From Flavobacteriales bacterium (GTDB lineage: Bacteria; Bacteroidota; Bacteroidia; Flavobacteriales_D; Sanyastnellaceae), in assembly GCA_022447625.1 (NCBI GenBank), contig JAKVAX010000021.1, positions 1 through 57,458 on the forward strand: DNA of 57,458 nucleotides. Reading direction: 5' to 3'. The notes below the pieces were generated by a model. It saw only the letters and a list, made by a program, of their open reading frames with translations. It ran no database searches and was not told where the DNA came from. Below, in pieces: positions 17,125 through 26,192 of this stretch. A program made the translations under genes and the position numbers. Within the stretch, counting starts at the first letter, position 1, and every line of letters begins with the position of its first letter.

Positions 17125-18249
17125 TTAACTATTAAGCATAACAGGCATCACCAACATCAAGATGTCTTCTCCTTCCTCTTCTACTTCACCAGGAAGTAGA
17201 ATACCTGCGCGATTTGGTGCGCTGAGTTCGAGAACGACCTCATCCGTAGAGATGTTGCTCAACATATCTAGGATGAATCGGCTATTGAAACCGATCTCCA
17301 TGTCTTCGCCTGTGTAATTACAGCTCATACGCTCGATCGCAGAGTTAGCGAAATCAAGGTCTTCAGCTGAAATATGAAGCTCACTACCAGCAATCTTCAA
17401 ACGTACTTGGTGCGTAGTCTTGTTAGCGAAAAGGCTCACACGACGGATCGACTGTGACATCTGATCACGATTCACTGTCAACTTATTCGGGTTGTCTTTT
17501 GGAATGACCGCTTCGTAGTTCGGGTACTTGCCATCGATCAAACGACACATCAAGCGAATATCATCGAACGCAAAGTGCGCGTTGCTTTCGCTGTAAGTCA
17601 CAGTTACTTTATCAGCTCCGGCCACCACATTCTTAAGCAAGTTCAACGGCTTCTTCGGTACGATGAAGCTTCCTGCAGCACCTGCCTGTACATCGGTACG
17701 GGTGTAACGAACCAAGCGGTGAGCGTCTGTTGCCACAAAGTGCATGTTGTCTTCGTGAATTTCGAAGAACAAACCGCTCATTACCGGACGAAGGTCATCG
17801 TTACCTGCGGCGAACAATGAACGATTGATAGCACTTGACAGCACTCCACCATCCATATCAAATGACTTGTCGCTGTCAATAGCTGGTGCTTTCGGGAACT
17901 CACTTCCGTTAGCTCCTGCTAGTTTGTAGCGTCCTTGGTCACTTGTAACTTCAATCGCCAGAGACTTCTCATCAATCTTAAAGGTCAATGGGATAGATGA
18001 GCTACCGAATGACTTCAAGGTATCGATCAATAGTTTTGCTGGAATGGCAACTCTTGCTTCGTCATCTGTCATTACTTCCATGGCCGTGGTCATGGTAGTT
18101 TCGAGATCTGAGGCAGAGATCGTAGCCTTGTTCGGCGAAAGCTCAAACAAGAAATTATCTAGGATCGGCAATGTATTCGAGCTATTCAGCACTCCGCTCA
18201 ACAACTGTAATTGCTTATGTAGTTTATCGCTAGCTACAACGAACTTCAT
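17125..18249 (-). CDS. dnaN: DNA polymerase III beta subunit (sliding clamp)
   Basis: 374 residues, full length for the beta clamp. N-terminal MKFVVASDKLHKQLQLLSGVLNSS start, repeated clamp folds, DNA/partner surface motifs such as FVATDAHRLVRY and the C-terminal LMLVMPVML that closes the hydrophobic cleft for polymerase binding. It encircles DNA and tethers polymerase III and other partners. A TATATTTG -7 box lies upstream (18276-18283). Flanked by rhomboid (convergent) and the gldM-like gene (same strand, upstream). Confidence 0.96.
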   Translation of the reverse strand: MKFVVASDKLHKQLQLLSGVLNSSNTLPILDNFLFELSPNKATISASDLETTMTTAMEVMTDDEARVAIPAKLLIDTLKSFGSSSIPLTFKIDEKSLAIEVTSDQGRYKLAGANGSEFPKAPAIDSDKSFDMDGGVLSSAINRSLFAAGNDDLRPVMSGLFFEIHEDNMHFVATDAHRLVRYTRTDVQAGAAGSFIVPKKPLNLLKNVVAGADKVTVTYSESNAHFAFDDIRLMCRLIDGKYPNYEAVIPKDNPNKLTVNRDQMSQSIRRVSLFANKTTHQVRLKIAGSELHISAEDLDFANSAIERMSCNYTGEDMEIGFNSRFILDMLSNISTDEVVLELSAPNRAGILLPGEVEEEGEDILMLVMPVMLNS

Positions 18250-18275
18250 GGGTATAAACCTTAGGGTTAGGGCGA

Positions 18276-18283
18276 CAAATATA
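18276..18283 (-). promoter_or_regulatory. dnaN -7 box
   Basis: Minus-strand TATATTTG fits TAnnTTTG, 26 nt before the dnaN ATG. The -33 element is not obvious. Confidence 0.4.
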
Positions 18284-18342
18284 CCCTTTTACCCTCGTCT
18301 GCGACATGATTTTAAACTGGGAGTTTTACACATGATTTCAGC

Positions 18343-19944
18343 TTAGCCAGTTATTTTAATCACGATAGGTGAAACTTCATGAACCACCCCATCGTTTCCT
18401 TTCACTTTAATATTCTCTAAGGTCACCTTAGTTCCTCTTGGGATGCGGTCAATAAGCGGCTTTAGTTGATCTTCGATATATCTCCCTCTACATGGTTGAT
18501 CAACTATAGATCCATTGCGAGAAAACGATATATCGAAAGAGACCACGGTCAACGGAAGATTGAACACAAAGTCTTCCCCATACTCCGCTGTCATGAAGTT
18601 GATTTTGAATTCCGACTTTGTCATGTTTCCGGAACCCCGAATTCGTCCAAATCTAGCCGAAGGTTTCGGCAAAGGCTTTACGCGAAATTCCTGTTTCCCC
18701 ATTTCCTTAAAGCCTCCGTCGATCTCTGCCTCCACAATAACACTTACCGTGCCTCGAGCGCTGTTATTCAATACCACTTCATAGGCATCATCCTTGGGTG
18801 AAACACGGTTTCCACTCCCTGTAATTCGAACTCTGGTTTTCTCCTTCGGAACGCCTGGTACCGAAACGGAAAGTGGGTTTTCAACTCCTTTATATAAGAC
18901 ATTCATAGCCGTAGGAGAAACCGTCGCAGAAGGACGAGCTACCATGTATTCTGACTCAAACGGGAATTCCATGACCTGACCGCGTTTGTTGGGCATGCGA
19001 ACGACACCGCTGTATGATTGAATTCCTTCTGAACGGGTGTCTATGGCGAAATGTCCCATTCCATTATTGACATCAAGGGCTTGACCTTCATTGATCAATT
19101 GTCCGTTCTCATCTAATTCACCGATCAAAATCTCAGGCGCCAGGGTGGTACTAAAACCTCCAAGGAAAATATCTGCTTCATAAGTTTCTCCTTGCAATAC
19201 GTAGGATGATTTAGGAAGAACACGAGCGAGCACCGTGTCAATCGGAAAATCAACGGCATCCAGCTCACCCGCGAGGCGATTCAATGCTTCTGATTCAAAG
19301 CGACGAATATCATTCTGAAGCTTACTCATCATGGTAATACTCGCCACAAAGGGCATCTCGTAAAACGCATGTACTTCCCATTCCAATTCGATATCATCAT
19401 CTATTCTCGACGAAAAATCAACTGGCAGGTCGATGGCTTCCAGTCCGCGCTGGAAGAGGAGATTATTCACCTCTCCGGTGTAAGACAGAATCTGCTCACG
19501 CAGTTTCGCTGCCTCACCTCCAGAGCCATCTTCTTGTTCCCCTACCATAATGTAAGTAGCAACGTCGATGTCGTCTTGCTTCTCCACATACCTCAGGTGA
19601 AGCGTATCGGCTTCGCTTCGCTCCAATCCTTCGGCCTCCATCACTAGTTTCACGTATAACGAATCAATCTTGGTTTGTACGAGAGAGGCACCCTGTCGTA
19701 CTTGATCTGCAGCTTCCATCCATTGCCGCACGCCTGTGGGGTCAAGACTGTAAGCTGCTTGGATCTCACTCATGAGTCGATCGTTCTCCAGCTCTTGCTG
19801 TTCTCCAGCTCGTTCGATTCCCTCATCAAGCGTAACGAAGGCTTCCAGGACTTCGCGTTGAACGTTAAGTGCGAGCATTGCGGTGAGTACCAAGTACATC
19901 ATACCGATCATCTTTTGTCGGGGAGACATGTTATTTCCTGCCAT
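18343..19944 (-). CDS. gldM: Gliding motility / type IX secretion protein GldM
   Basis: 533 residues from ATG 19944; the frame extends upstream, but MAGNNMSPRQKMIGMMYLVL is the family start. One N-terminal membrane helix (about 13-30), a periplasmic helical D1 domain, then beta domains; the C-terminal D4 region (FDISFSRNGSIVDQPCRGRY and the IVIKITG end) is recognisable. GldM with GldL forms the proton-driven motor of the type IX system and crosses the periplasm to the GldK/GldN ring. Normally the gene sits in a gldKLMN cluster; here neighbours are dnaN and a small secreted protein, and gldL and gldN are absent from the window. Confidence 0.9.
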   Translation of the reverse strand: MAGNNMSPRQKMIGMMYLVLTAMLALNVQREVLEAFVTLDEGIERAGEQQELENDRLMSEIQAAYSLDPTGVRQWMEAADQVRQGASLVQTKIDSLYVKLVMEAEGLERSEADTLHLRYVEKQDDIDVATYIMVGEQEDGSGGEAAKLREQILSYTGEVNNLLFQRGLEAIDLPVDFSSRIDDDIELEWEVHAFYEMPFVASITMMSKLQNDIRRFESEALNRLAGELDAVDFPIDTVLARVLPKSSYVLQGETYEADIFLGGFSTTLAPEILIGELDENGQLINEGQALDVNNGMGHFAIDTRSEGIQSYSGVVRMPNKRGQVMEFPFESEYMVARPSATVSPTAMNVLYKGVENPLSVSVPGVPKEKTRVRITGSGNRVSPKDDAYEVVLNNSARGTVSVIVEAEIDGGFKEMGKQEFRVKPLPKPSARFGRIRGSGNMTKSEFKINFMTAEYGEDFVFNLPLTVVSFDISFSRNGSIVDQPCRGRYIEDQLKPLIDRIPRGTKVTLENIKVKGNDGVVHEVSPIVIKITG

Positions 19945-20014
19945 TTTCCTTGATTTTTCTGTGATTGGTTTCAAGGGTATAATGCAGGAACTTGAAAAAG
20001 TAACGCGGGGGGAA

Positions 20015-20215
20015 ATCGATAAACGGATAATCTGTAACTGATAACTCATGCTGTTGCTATTCATTGCACCCTTTTCAGCTTTCGATTATCAGTTAAGGAT
20101 TATCGATTACTACAAACCAAGAACTAATAACCAAAGACCTAGCTCGTCTCAATCATTCGATATTGGTTATCGGTTCTTGGTTATAGATTATCGTTTATCG
20201 ATTTCGTCAAGCAAC
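20015..20215. repeat. Heptamer array H5, long inverted set
   Basis: About 200 bp of 7-bp words between the gldM start and the next gene. The left part has ATCGATA, AACGGAT and AACTGAT types; the middle has TCGATTA, CCAAGAA and CTAATAA types; the right part is the inverse (minus-strand words ATCGATA, AACGATA, ACCAAGA, ACCGATA). The ends can fold back on each other. No intact gene lies inside; in-frame readthrough only reflects the words. Confidence 0.85.
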
Positions 20216-20293
20216 CTTTTGGTGGTCGACCGCATCTTTAGTCTGTTGAACCTATTCGACCAATTCATTACTTTGCAGGAAATAATTTTCGCT

Positions 20294-20638
20294 ATGAAAA
20301 AAGTTGTAGCTCTACTTTTCGGAATGTTTGCATTTGCTTTTGCTGCTGATGCACAAGTTTCAGTTACTGATGATAAGATCGAAGCCCTCGTAACTTCTGA
20401 GGCTTCACGTTATGATCTTCTAGATATCCGCAACGGACTTGCGGAAGAGAACATTGATTTCCGTTACGACTTGATTGAATGGGCAGATGGTCAATTAACT
20501 TCTATCCGTATTCGCATTAAGGCGGAAGATGGCACAACAGGAGAGTACGTTAATCAGAACATCCAAGCAGGAGAAGAGATTAAGATCGTTCGTGAATTGA
20601 CAGGTGATCGAAACCTGTGCATTGGGGACTGCGAATAA
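20294..20638 (+). CDS. Small secreted protein resembling BlaR1/M56 C-terminal module
   Basis: 114 residues from ATG 20294 (the frame is open upstream only because it crosses array H5). Signal peptide ends at ADAQ. The mature part has the pattern LLDIRNGLAEENIDFRYD-L-G-LTSIRIRIKAEDG, similar to the small alpha/beta module at the end of some Bacteroidota BlaR1/M56-type proteins. The C-terminal LCIGDCE has two cysteines. Function unknown. A TTACTTTGC -7-like element lies 19 nt upstream. Confidence 0.72.
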   Translation: MKKVVALLFGMFAFAFAADAQVSVTDDKIEALVTSEASRYDLLDIRNGLAEENIDFRYDLIEWADGQLTSIRIRIKAEDGTTGEYVNQNIQAGEEIKIVRELTGDRNLCIGDCE

Positions 20639-20670
20639 TCAACCAAAACATAATCCGGTTCGCCGGAGGA

Positions 20671-20698
20671 AAATCCCTGCTTCGGCGGGGATTTTTTA
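20671..20698. terminator. Bidirectional terminator with TTCG loop
   Basis: AAATCCCTGC pairs with GCGGGGATTT around TTCG, followed by Ts; on the minus strand the A-tract gives fewer Ts. It separates the convergent small secreted gene and glycosyltransferase. A smaller TCCGG-TTCG-CCGGA hairpin precedes it. Confidence 0.85.
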
Positions 20699-21709
20699 TT
20701 TCACCCCTTCCGTGAGATCTTCCGTACGTATAGAAAGGGCACATTGGAAATGTACTTGCGGACAAGAGCGTCTACCATGCAAGCCACATGGACGACAAGC
20801 AAGTTCTTTAGGAGATTGAACAATGCGGCTGTTCTCTCCTACTGGTCCAAATCCGAACTCGGGAATGGTGCTACAGAAAATAGCTGTCACAGGAGCATCT
20901 ACCGAAGAAGCCAAATGCAAAGGTGCCGAGTCATTGACATATGACATCTTCGCCTCCTTCATTAACTGCGCACTTTCCAATAGGCTCAATTTTCCAGCGA
21001 GATTATGAATATCTGTGTGCGTTGATGCTTTGATGATTCGTTCCAATAAATCACCATCACTAGGAGCTCCGATGAGGGCAACCTTGTGATCTTTGAAGGC
21101 TTCAACCAATTCGACCCACTTCTCTTCCGCGTACATCTTTGTAAACCAGACTGACGCCGGTGCCATGACAATAAGGCTTTGCCGTTCCGCGCTAGCGAAA
21201 ATGGTATCAAGCTTCGCGGAAGCATTCACTTGTTCAGGATTCAGACGAGGGTGAGCAGCTTCAGGCCCAACCCACTGCTCAATCATGGCATGGTTGCGCT
21301 CGATCTCGTGCTGGAAATCAGTTTCACCCTTCTCTCCGATACGATGATCAAAACTTTGAGAGTAGACGAAGGCCAAGGGATTCTTGGTGAAACCGCGCTT
21401 ATTTTTACTCTTCATAGCCCACGTGAGCATGCCGCTAGAAGCAAAACGTTGGAGGTTAACCACCAGATCATACCGCTGCTTTCGCAAGGTGAACATCAAC
21501 TGAATGAGGCTTCGGTACTTGCGTTTGCGTTTATCCCAAAGATGCAGCGTGGTTATGAAAGGATGGTTCTCAAACAAGGAAGCATTCCCTTTCCGTACCA
21601 CTAAATCAATCTGTGCGATCGGATATTGTTGGTGCAAAGACTCTAAGAGCGACGTCGCGAGAATGGCGTCACCAATAAAGGCCGTTTGTATGACCAGTAT
21701 TCGCTCCAG
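20696..21709 (-). CDS. Glycosyltransferase family 9 (heptosyltransferase type), apparent CTG start
   Basis: 337 residues if started at CTG 21709. GT9 landmarks: RILVIQTAFIGDAILAT at the N-terminus, LVVNLQRFASSG, MAPASVWFTKMYAEEKW, ALIGAPSDG, the SYVNDSAPLHLASSVDAPVTAIF acceptor/donor region and CRPCGLHGRRSCPQ. These enzymes add ADP-heptose or related sugars to the LPS core. No ATG, GTG or TTG exists between the preceding in-frame stop and the conserved N-terminus, so initiation at CTG, two bases after the yebC stop, is the simplest reading. The first TTG (21637) would lose the Rossmann start. Confidence 0.87.
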   Translation of the reverse strand: MERILVIQTAFIGDAILATSLLESLHQQYPIAQIDLVVRKGNASLFENHPFITTLHLWDKRKRKYRSLIQLMFTLRKQRYDLVVNLQRFASSGMLTWAMKSKNKRGFTKNPLAFVYSQSFDHRIGEKGETDFQHEIERNHAMIEQWVGPEAAHPRLNPEQVNASAKLDTIFASAERQSLIVMAPASVWFTKMYAEEKWVELVEAFKDHKVALIGAPSDGDLLERIIKASTHTDIHNLAGKLSLLESAQLMKEAKMSYVNDSAPLHLASSVDAPVTAIFCSTIPEFGFGPVGENSRIVQSPKELACRPCGLHGRRSCPQVHFQCALSIRTEDLTEGVK

Positions 21710-21711
21710 GG

Positions 21712-22446
21712 CTAGACGATATTCGTGAAGACTGCTTGCACATCGTCATCGTCTTCCAATTTATCGATGAGCTTTTCGATCTCTTCCAGCTGGTCATCAG
21801 AAAACTCAACCGGTGAATTAGGAATGCGTTGAAGATTCGCTTTCTTCACTTCGATACTGCGCTCTTCAAGTGCGGAACTGAGCTTACCAAAGCTGGTATA
21901 ATCCCCAACGACACGCACGGTATCAGGATTGTCATCATCCTCGTCGGTCTCTATCAACTCTATTGTTTCAAGGCCTTCGTCGATCAATTCTAGTTCCATG
22001 TCTTCCAAGTCCATCTCATCCGTCTTGTCGAAAGTGAAAATGGCTTTGCGATCAAACATAAACTCCAATGACCCCGTTGGAACCATTTGTCCACCAGATT
22101 TACCAAAGTAAGCTTTGATATTCGCCACCGTACGGTTGTTGTTATCAGTGGCAGTCTCCACCATAACCAATACACCATGAGGTCCTTTTCCTTCAAAAAT
22201 GGTTTCGGTGAAGTTAGCCGCATCTTTTCCAGAGGCACGATCAATGGCCGCCTTGATATTATCTTTCGGCATGTTCTCTGCCTTCGCATTGGCAATTGCC
22301 GTTCGCAATGCAGAGTTCATATCAGGATCAGTTCCACCCGCTTTCGCCGCGACCGTAATCGCTCGTCCGAGTTTCGGGAACAATTTTGACATCTTGTCCC
22401 AACGCTTTTCCTTCGCCGCACGGCGGTATTCAAATGCTCTTCCCAT
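21712..22446 (-). CDS. YebC/PmpR family (TACO1-type) protein
   Basis: 244 residues from ATG 22446 ([21 protein letters not shown] is the family start). The conserved blocks [57 protein letters not shown] and G-LEFMFDRK are all present; the C-terminus is acidic. YebC proteins were annotated as transcription regulators, but family members also act on ribosomes stalled at proline-rich stretches. It has a perfect promoter just upstream and is coupled to the following glycosyltransferase. Confidence 0.94.
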   Translation of the reverse strand: MGRAFEYRRAAKEKRWDKMSKLFPKLGRAITVAAKAGGTDPDMNSALRTAIANAKAENMPKDNIKAAIDRASGKDAANFTETIFEGKGPHGVLVMVETATDNNNRTVANIKAYFGKSGGQMVPTGSLEFMFDRKAIFTFDKTDEMDLEDMELELIDEGLETIELIETDEDDDNPDTVRVVGDYTSFGKLSSALEERSIEVKKANLQRIPNSPVEFSDDQLEEIEKLIDKLEDDDDVQAVFTNIV

Positions 22447-22465
22447 GGTCTGATCTGGTTTGGGG

Positions 22466-22496
22466 CAAATATAATTGACTCTCCCCCACCAGCAAA
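22466..22496 (-). promoter_or_regulatory. yebC promoter, full Bacteroidota consensus
   Basis: Minus strand TTTG (22496-22493), 19-nt spacer, TATATTTG (22473-22466), ending 20 nt before the ATG. Heptamer array H6 begins about 40 bp further upstream. Confidence 0.75.
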
Positions 22497-22535
22497 ACGC
22501 TGTGGGCGGTGGATCGAAACAGAATACAGACAAAT

Positions 22536-22571
22536 CCGTCTACCGTCCACCATCTCCCATCAACCACCAAC
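22536..22571. repeat. Heptamer array H6
   Basis: Five 7-bp words (CCGTCTA, CCGTCCA, CCATCTC, CCATCAA, CCACCAA) plus a partial sixth. The stop codon of the upstream minus-strand MFS gene (22560) lies inside the array, which supplies its last few codons. Confidence 0.85.
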
Positions 22572-23780
22572 CTCTGCATCTTCCCTATCCTTCATGTTCT
22601 TTACAGCGAACAGGATAAGGCAGCAGATGAGTCCAAGGCCGGCCATGGCATATAGCATCATCTCGTAGCCTACCTTGTCAATGAGTTGCATACCTGCGTT
22701 GTGGGCGAAGATGTGTGAGATCGAGAACGCGATAGAATACATAGCCATGTACGCACCTGCCTTACCGCGCTTGGAACGCTCCATGGCGAAGGTATTCGAG
22801 AAAGGAAAGGCTACGATTTCTCCGATGGACATCAGGATCATACCTAACACCAGAATTCCCATCCAGCCGAACCAATTGAGCACGAGGTAAGAGAGTACCA
22901 GAAGTAATCCTCCGAAAAGCATGAGCAATAGTCGATCTGCCTTTTTTCTTTCCAACCAGTCTACCAGCGGCATTTCAATTAAGAAAACCAATAGACCGTT
23001 GAAAGCGAGAAGCAGACCAATATCAGGATCACTCAATCCTCTAACCTCAGCGTAGTAAAGTGGAACCGTTGAAAAGTACTGCATGAAGACAAAGCCAAAA
23101 AGCATCATGGCCAATGCGAACCACATGAACAATCCATCATGCTCAGGTAAGTCCTTTTTAGACTCGTCTAGCTCATCGACTACTTTAGCTCGTTTCGGCG
23201 ATAGCGAGAGCAAAATCACCACGGCGGCAATTATACATGTCACACCATCAATCCAGAATAATCCATTGTAGCTGATATTGGCGATTATCCACCCACCTAT
23301 GGCCGGACCTGCAGAGAAACCCAAGTTAATTGCAAGACGGATCAAGGAGATACTGCGTGCCTTGTTCTCAGGTTTACTATATAAGCCAACAGCCACGAAC
23401 ATGGCCGGGCGGAACATATCTGTAGCGAGCATGGTCATAAACACACCAACACAGATCCACTCAAACTCTCTGAAGAACTGAAGGCCGATGAAGAATAAAC
23501 CTGAGAAAACCAGGCTGATCACCATCACTTTGAAGTTACCGATGCGATCGGTGAGCTTACCTCCCAACCAAGAACCGGCAACAGAACCAATACCAAAAGC
23601 AGACATAATCCATCCAACTTGAGCATAGGTGAAACCAAGTCCTTCTGTCAAATACAACGAAAGAAACGGGATGACCATCGCCCCAGCGCGGTTAATCAAT
23701 GTCATTAGCGCGAGCCACCACACCTCAGTTGACAGTCCTCTAAACGTGTCAACGTAACTTTTGGCAAGTTTTGTTTTCAT
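22560..23780 (-). CDS. MFS transporter
   Basis: 406 residues with twelve predicted membrane helices in two six-helix halves joined by a charged loop (SPKRAKVVDELDESKKDLPEHD). The loop-2 motif GGKLTDRIGNFKV matches the MFS G-x-L-x-D-R-x-G-R pattern. Sugar, peptide or drug export is possible; substrate unknown. Cytoplasmic membrane. The C-terminal codons and stop run into heptamer array H6. Confidence 0.9.
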   Translation of the reverse strand: MKTKLAKSYVDTFRGLSTEVWWLALMTLINRAGAMVIPFLSLYLTEGLGFTYAQVGWIMSAFGIGSVAGSWLGGKLTDRIGNFKVMVISLVFSGLFFIGLQFFREFEWICVGVFMTMLATDMFRPAMFVAVGLYSKPENKARSISLIRLAINLGFSAGPAIGGWIIANISYNGLFWIDGVTCIIAAVVILLSLSPKRAKVVDELDESKKDLPEHDGLFMWFALAMMLFGFVFMQYFSTVPLYYAEVRGLSDPDIGLLLAFNGLLVFLIEMPLVDWLERKKADRLLLMLFGGLLLVLSYLVLNWFGWMGILVLGMILMSIGEIVAFPFSNTFAMERSKRGKAGAYMAMYSIAFSISHIFAHNAGMQLIDKVGYEMMLYAMAGLGLICCLILFAVKNMKDREDAEVGG

Positions 23781-23936
23781 GATTTTACGATCGAAAGGAG
23801 ACGTAAGACACGAGAAAGTTACTTAGGGTTGCCTTGTGATCGAAAATCTTCTGCTTATACCTGATTTTTTTGCATGTGGATCACTCAATAAAATTCGAAG
23901 AATTCCGTTGCTGAAATACCAAAACCTAATTGAATC

Positions 23937-24299
23937 ATGAAGAAACTCTTACGCAATGTCCTCATTCTGGGGGCCGTGATTGCATTGGGTGCATTTACCC
24001 TCCGCCCTGTTCCAATCCTTCCTGAAGATCAATGCGAAAAAGTATCTGGCATCGTTGACCGAGTTTGGGTCACTGAAAGTCATGATATCTTCTTTGTAAT
24101 CAAGGATGATCCGCGCAGATTTTACATGAACCGAGGAACTGAATACGGTATTTCTGAAGAAGATGCTTATCAACTGGAAGGCCAGTCAATCATGACTTTC
24201 TGTCCTGATTACTTCACTTTATTAGATCCGAGAAAAAAGACCAGACACGTCACAAAAGTCATTGTGGACGAAACTGTGATCTTTTCGGAATATCCATGA
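23937..24299 (+). CDS. Small exported protein, unknown
   Basis: 120 residues, N-terminal signal or anchor (KLLRNVLILGAVIALGAFTL), then a compact alpha/beta domain with two cysteines (EDQCEKVSGIVDRVW and FCPDYFTLLDP). The pattern looks like a small OB- or NfeD-like beta domain (VSGIVDRVWVTESHDIFFVIKDD), but I cannot name a family. 25 nt upstream of the Rof-like gene, likely the same transcript. Confidence 0.7.
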   Translation: MKKLLRNVLILGAVIALGAFTLRPVPILPEDQCEKVSGIVDRVWVTESHDIFFVIKDDPRRFYMNRGTEYGISEEDAYQLEGQSIMTFCPDYFTLLDPRKKTRHVTKVIVDETVIFSEYP

Positions 24300-24324
24300 G
24301 AAACTCGGGGCCTACTTTTGTATC

Positions 24325-24561
24325 ATGGATAAGAATAAGAAGGCCTACGAACCGATTGATTGCGGTCTATATGACCACTACGAGGTTTACGCTATGCGAA
24401 GAACCCTTCTGTCTGTGACGTATAAAGAAGGGGAAAAGACAGTAACGAATTCACTAATCATCAAGACGCTTCGAGCACTCAATGGAGAAGAGTTTCTTCT
24501 TGCAGTAGACGGGACTGAGATTCGACTTGATCGAATTATCGAGATGAGGCCCGTGGCTTAA
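24325..24561 (+). CDS. Rho-binding antiterminator (Rof-like)
   Basis: 78 residues matching the ROF family: YEPIDCGLYDHYEVYAMRR at the start, V-YKEGEKT in the middle, and EEFLLAVDGTEIRLDRIIEM at the end. Rof binds termination factor Rho and inhibits it. The match rests on the conserved Y-x-P-I-D-C-x-x-Y-D and R-L-D-R-I blocks. Similar small proteins in Bacteroidota are not characterised, so Rho binding here is inferred. Confidence 0.78.
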   Translation: MDKNKKAYEPIDCGLYDHYEVYAMRRTLLSVTYKEGEKTVTNSLIIKTLRALNGEEFLLAVDGTEIRLDRIIEMRPVA

Positions 24562-24565
24562 CCGC

Positions 24566-24615
24566 TAGGCTAAAGGCTATAGCCCCACTAACGCCTACGG
24601 CCTAAAGCCTTTAAG
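24566..24615. repeat. Heptamer array H11
   Basis: Words TAGGCTA, AAGGCTA, TAGCCCC then CGCCTAC, GGCCTAA, AGCCTTT: two runs that are approximately inverse and can fold back. Located between the Rof-like gene and the DUF547 gene. Confidence 0.75.
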
Positions 24616-24668
24616 AATTGGTGAATTCTACGTGATCTATTACCTCCAATTTTGACCAAAGCAATCAA

Positions 24669-26192
24669 ATGAAGCACCTGCTCGCCATTTTGCTAGCTGT
24701 GATAAGTATGACCAGCTACGCCCAGAAAGACTTTTTTACGCAGACCGATGAATTCATGTCGATGTACGTGAAGGATGGTCGTGTTGATTATGCCATGATC
24801 AGCGAATTCCGACTCAACAACGTGTTGGATGCTGGTGAAGCCTGGTATAATCTCGAGCGCACAGATGCTGAGCGTAAAGCCTACATGATCAACCGATACA
24901 ACCTTTTGGTGATCAAAGGTGTAATTCGCCGAAGCATTCCCGCTTCTGTGCAAGATGACGGACAGTTCTTCGACACCAAAGAATTCATTTACAATGGTCA
25001 GAAAGTATCGTTGAACATTCTCGAGAAAGAAATCCTATTCAAGGAGTTTCCAGATGCGCGTCTGCACTTTGCTTTGGTGTGTGGGGCTATTGGTTGTCCT
25101 CCGCTTATTAGTGAAGCCTTTCGCCCTGAGACATTAGAAGCTCAGCTTGATGCCGTAACTACGGCTGCCATGAGCAATCTGAATGTGATTCAATATAGCG
25201 CCATTTCAAACGAGATTTCATGGTCTGCAATCTTTGATTGGTACGCCAAAGACTTTGGCGGTTCGAAAGCTGCACGCCTCGAGTGGATCAATTCTTTCCG
25301 CACCTCTCCTCTACCAACAGAAGCAAGGATTACTACGATTCCATATGATTGGAATTTGAATGGCAAGGCTTCCACTAACGTGGGAACCATTGACGGGGAT
25401 CTAGGGCGAGCAAACAATGCGATTCGATATGTAGTTTCTTCTACGATCCCTAAGGGTAGTACGGAAACGAAAATCTTCAACAACCTATATACACAAGCGT
25501 CGGGAGACGGCATGACACTCCAGAATCGCGACAACTTCTTCACTACGCTGATCACCAGTCTCTATGGAGTGAGCGATCGCTTTAATGCTGGTGTTGAAAT
25601 CAGATTCCGTCAGTACACAAACTTTGCCTTCCCTGCCTCACCTTTCGAGAACTTTGGAGGAAATGCACGCAATTCCAGAAGTGAAATTGCGACGATCGGA
25701 CCAAAAATCCGTTGGGCTCCTGTACCGAAGTGGTCGAACTTCTCTGTTCAAAGCGCGCTATGGATTCCGTTGAGAAATGACTTAGAGGGGACTGCTGAAA
25801 GCCCGTATGTAGACTGGAACAAGCCTACGCTCTTCACTCAAATTTTCAATGATTTCCCCTTGGGTTCTTCTTTCTCTCTATTCACAGAGCTAGACATCTT
25901 TTGGGAAGACATTGGTCGCGAAGAGGCTGATTTTAACAAGTTCACTACACCAGCAACGGTGATCTTGAGTTATTTCCCTGAGCCTAACACCACGATTTAT
26001 GCGTTAAATGGATTTGCTCCAACGTGGTCGCCAGACCTTGATTACTTTTACCAGGGCGGACTAGGAGCTAAATATCAGTTCTCAAGAACATTTGAAGTAG
26101 AAGCACTCTACACATACTTCACAAACTCATTCTTGCAAGAGAATAATGGAAGAGCAGCAACGATCAACTTCGGTATACGTATCAATACTTAA
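24669..26192 (+). CDS. DUF547 protein fused to an outer-membrane-type beta domain
   Basis: 507 residues. Signal peptide (TSYAQ), then a DUF547 domain to about residue 210: VDYAMISEF, AYMINRYNLLVIKGV, F-D-KEFIYNGQKVSLNILEKEIL, LHFALVCGAIGCPPL, FDWYAKDFGG. From about residue 230 a long run of amphipathic beta strands (AGVEIRFRQYTNFAF, WAPVPKWSNFSVQSALWIPL, FSLFTELDIFW, LGAKYQFSRTFEVEALYTYF) looks like a beta barrel. DUF547 is thought to be hydrolase-like. The fusion is unusual; the gene overlaps the next by 47 nt. Confidence 0.82.
   Translation: MKHLLAILLAVISMTSYAQKDFFTQTDEFMSMYVKDGRVDYAMISEFRLNNVLDAGEAWYNLERTDAERKAYMINRYNLLVIKGVIRRSIPASVQDDGQFFDTKEFIYNGQKVSLNILEKEILFKEFPDARLHFALVCGAIGCPPLISEAFRPETLEAQLDAVTTAAMSNLNVIQYSAISNEISWSAIFDWYAKDFGGSKAARLEWINSFRTSPLPTEARITTIPYDWNLNGKASTNVGTIDGDLGRANNAIRYVVSSTIPKGSTETKIFNNLYTQASGDGMTLQNRDNFFTTLITSLYGVSDRFNAGVEIRFRQYTNFAFPASPFENFGGNARNSRSEIATIGPKIRWAPVPKWSNFSVQSALWIPLRNDLEGTAESPYVDWNKPTLFTQIFNDFPLGSSFSLFTELDIFWEDIGREEADFNKFTTPATVILSYFPEPNTTIYALNGFAPTWSPDLDYFYQGGLGAKYQFSRTFEVEALYTYFTNSFLQENNGRAATINFGIRINT

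Noticed and set aside
20048-20293. N-terminal extension of the small secreted protein
   Set aside because: The 82 extra codons translate array H5; the signal peptide begins at ATG 20294.
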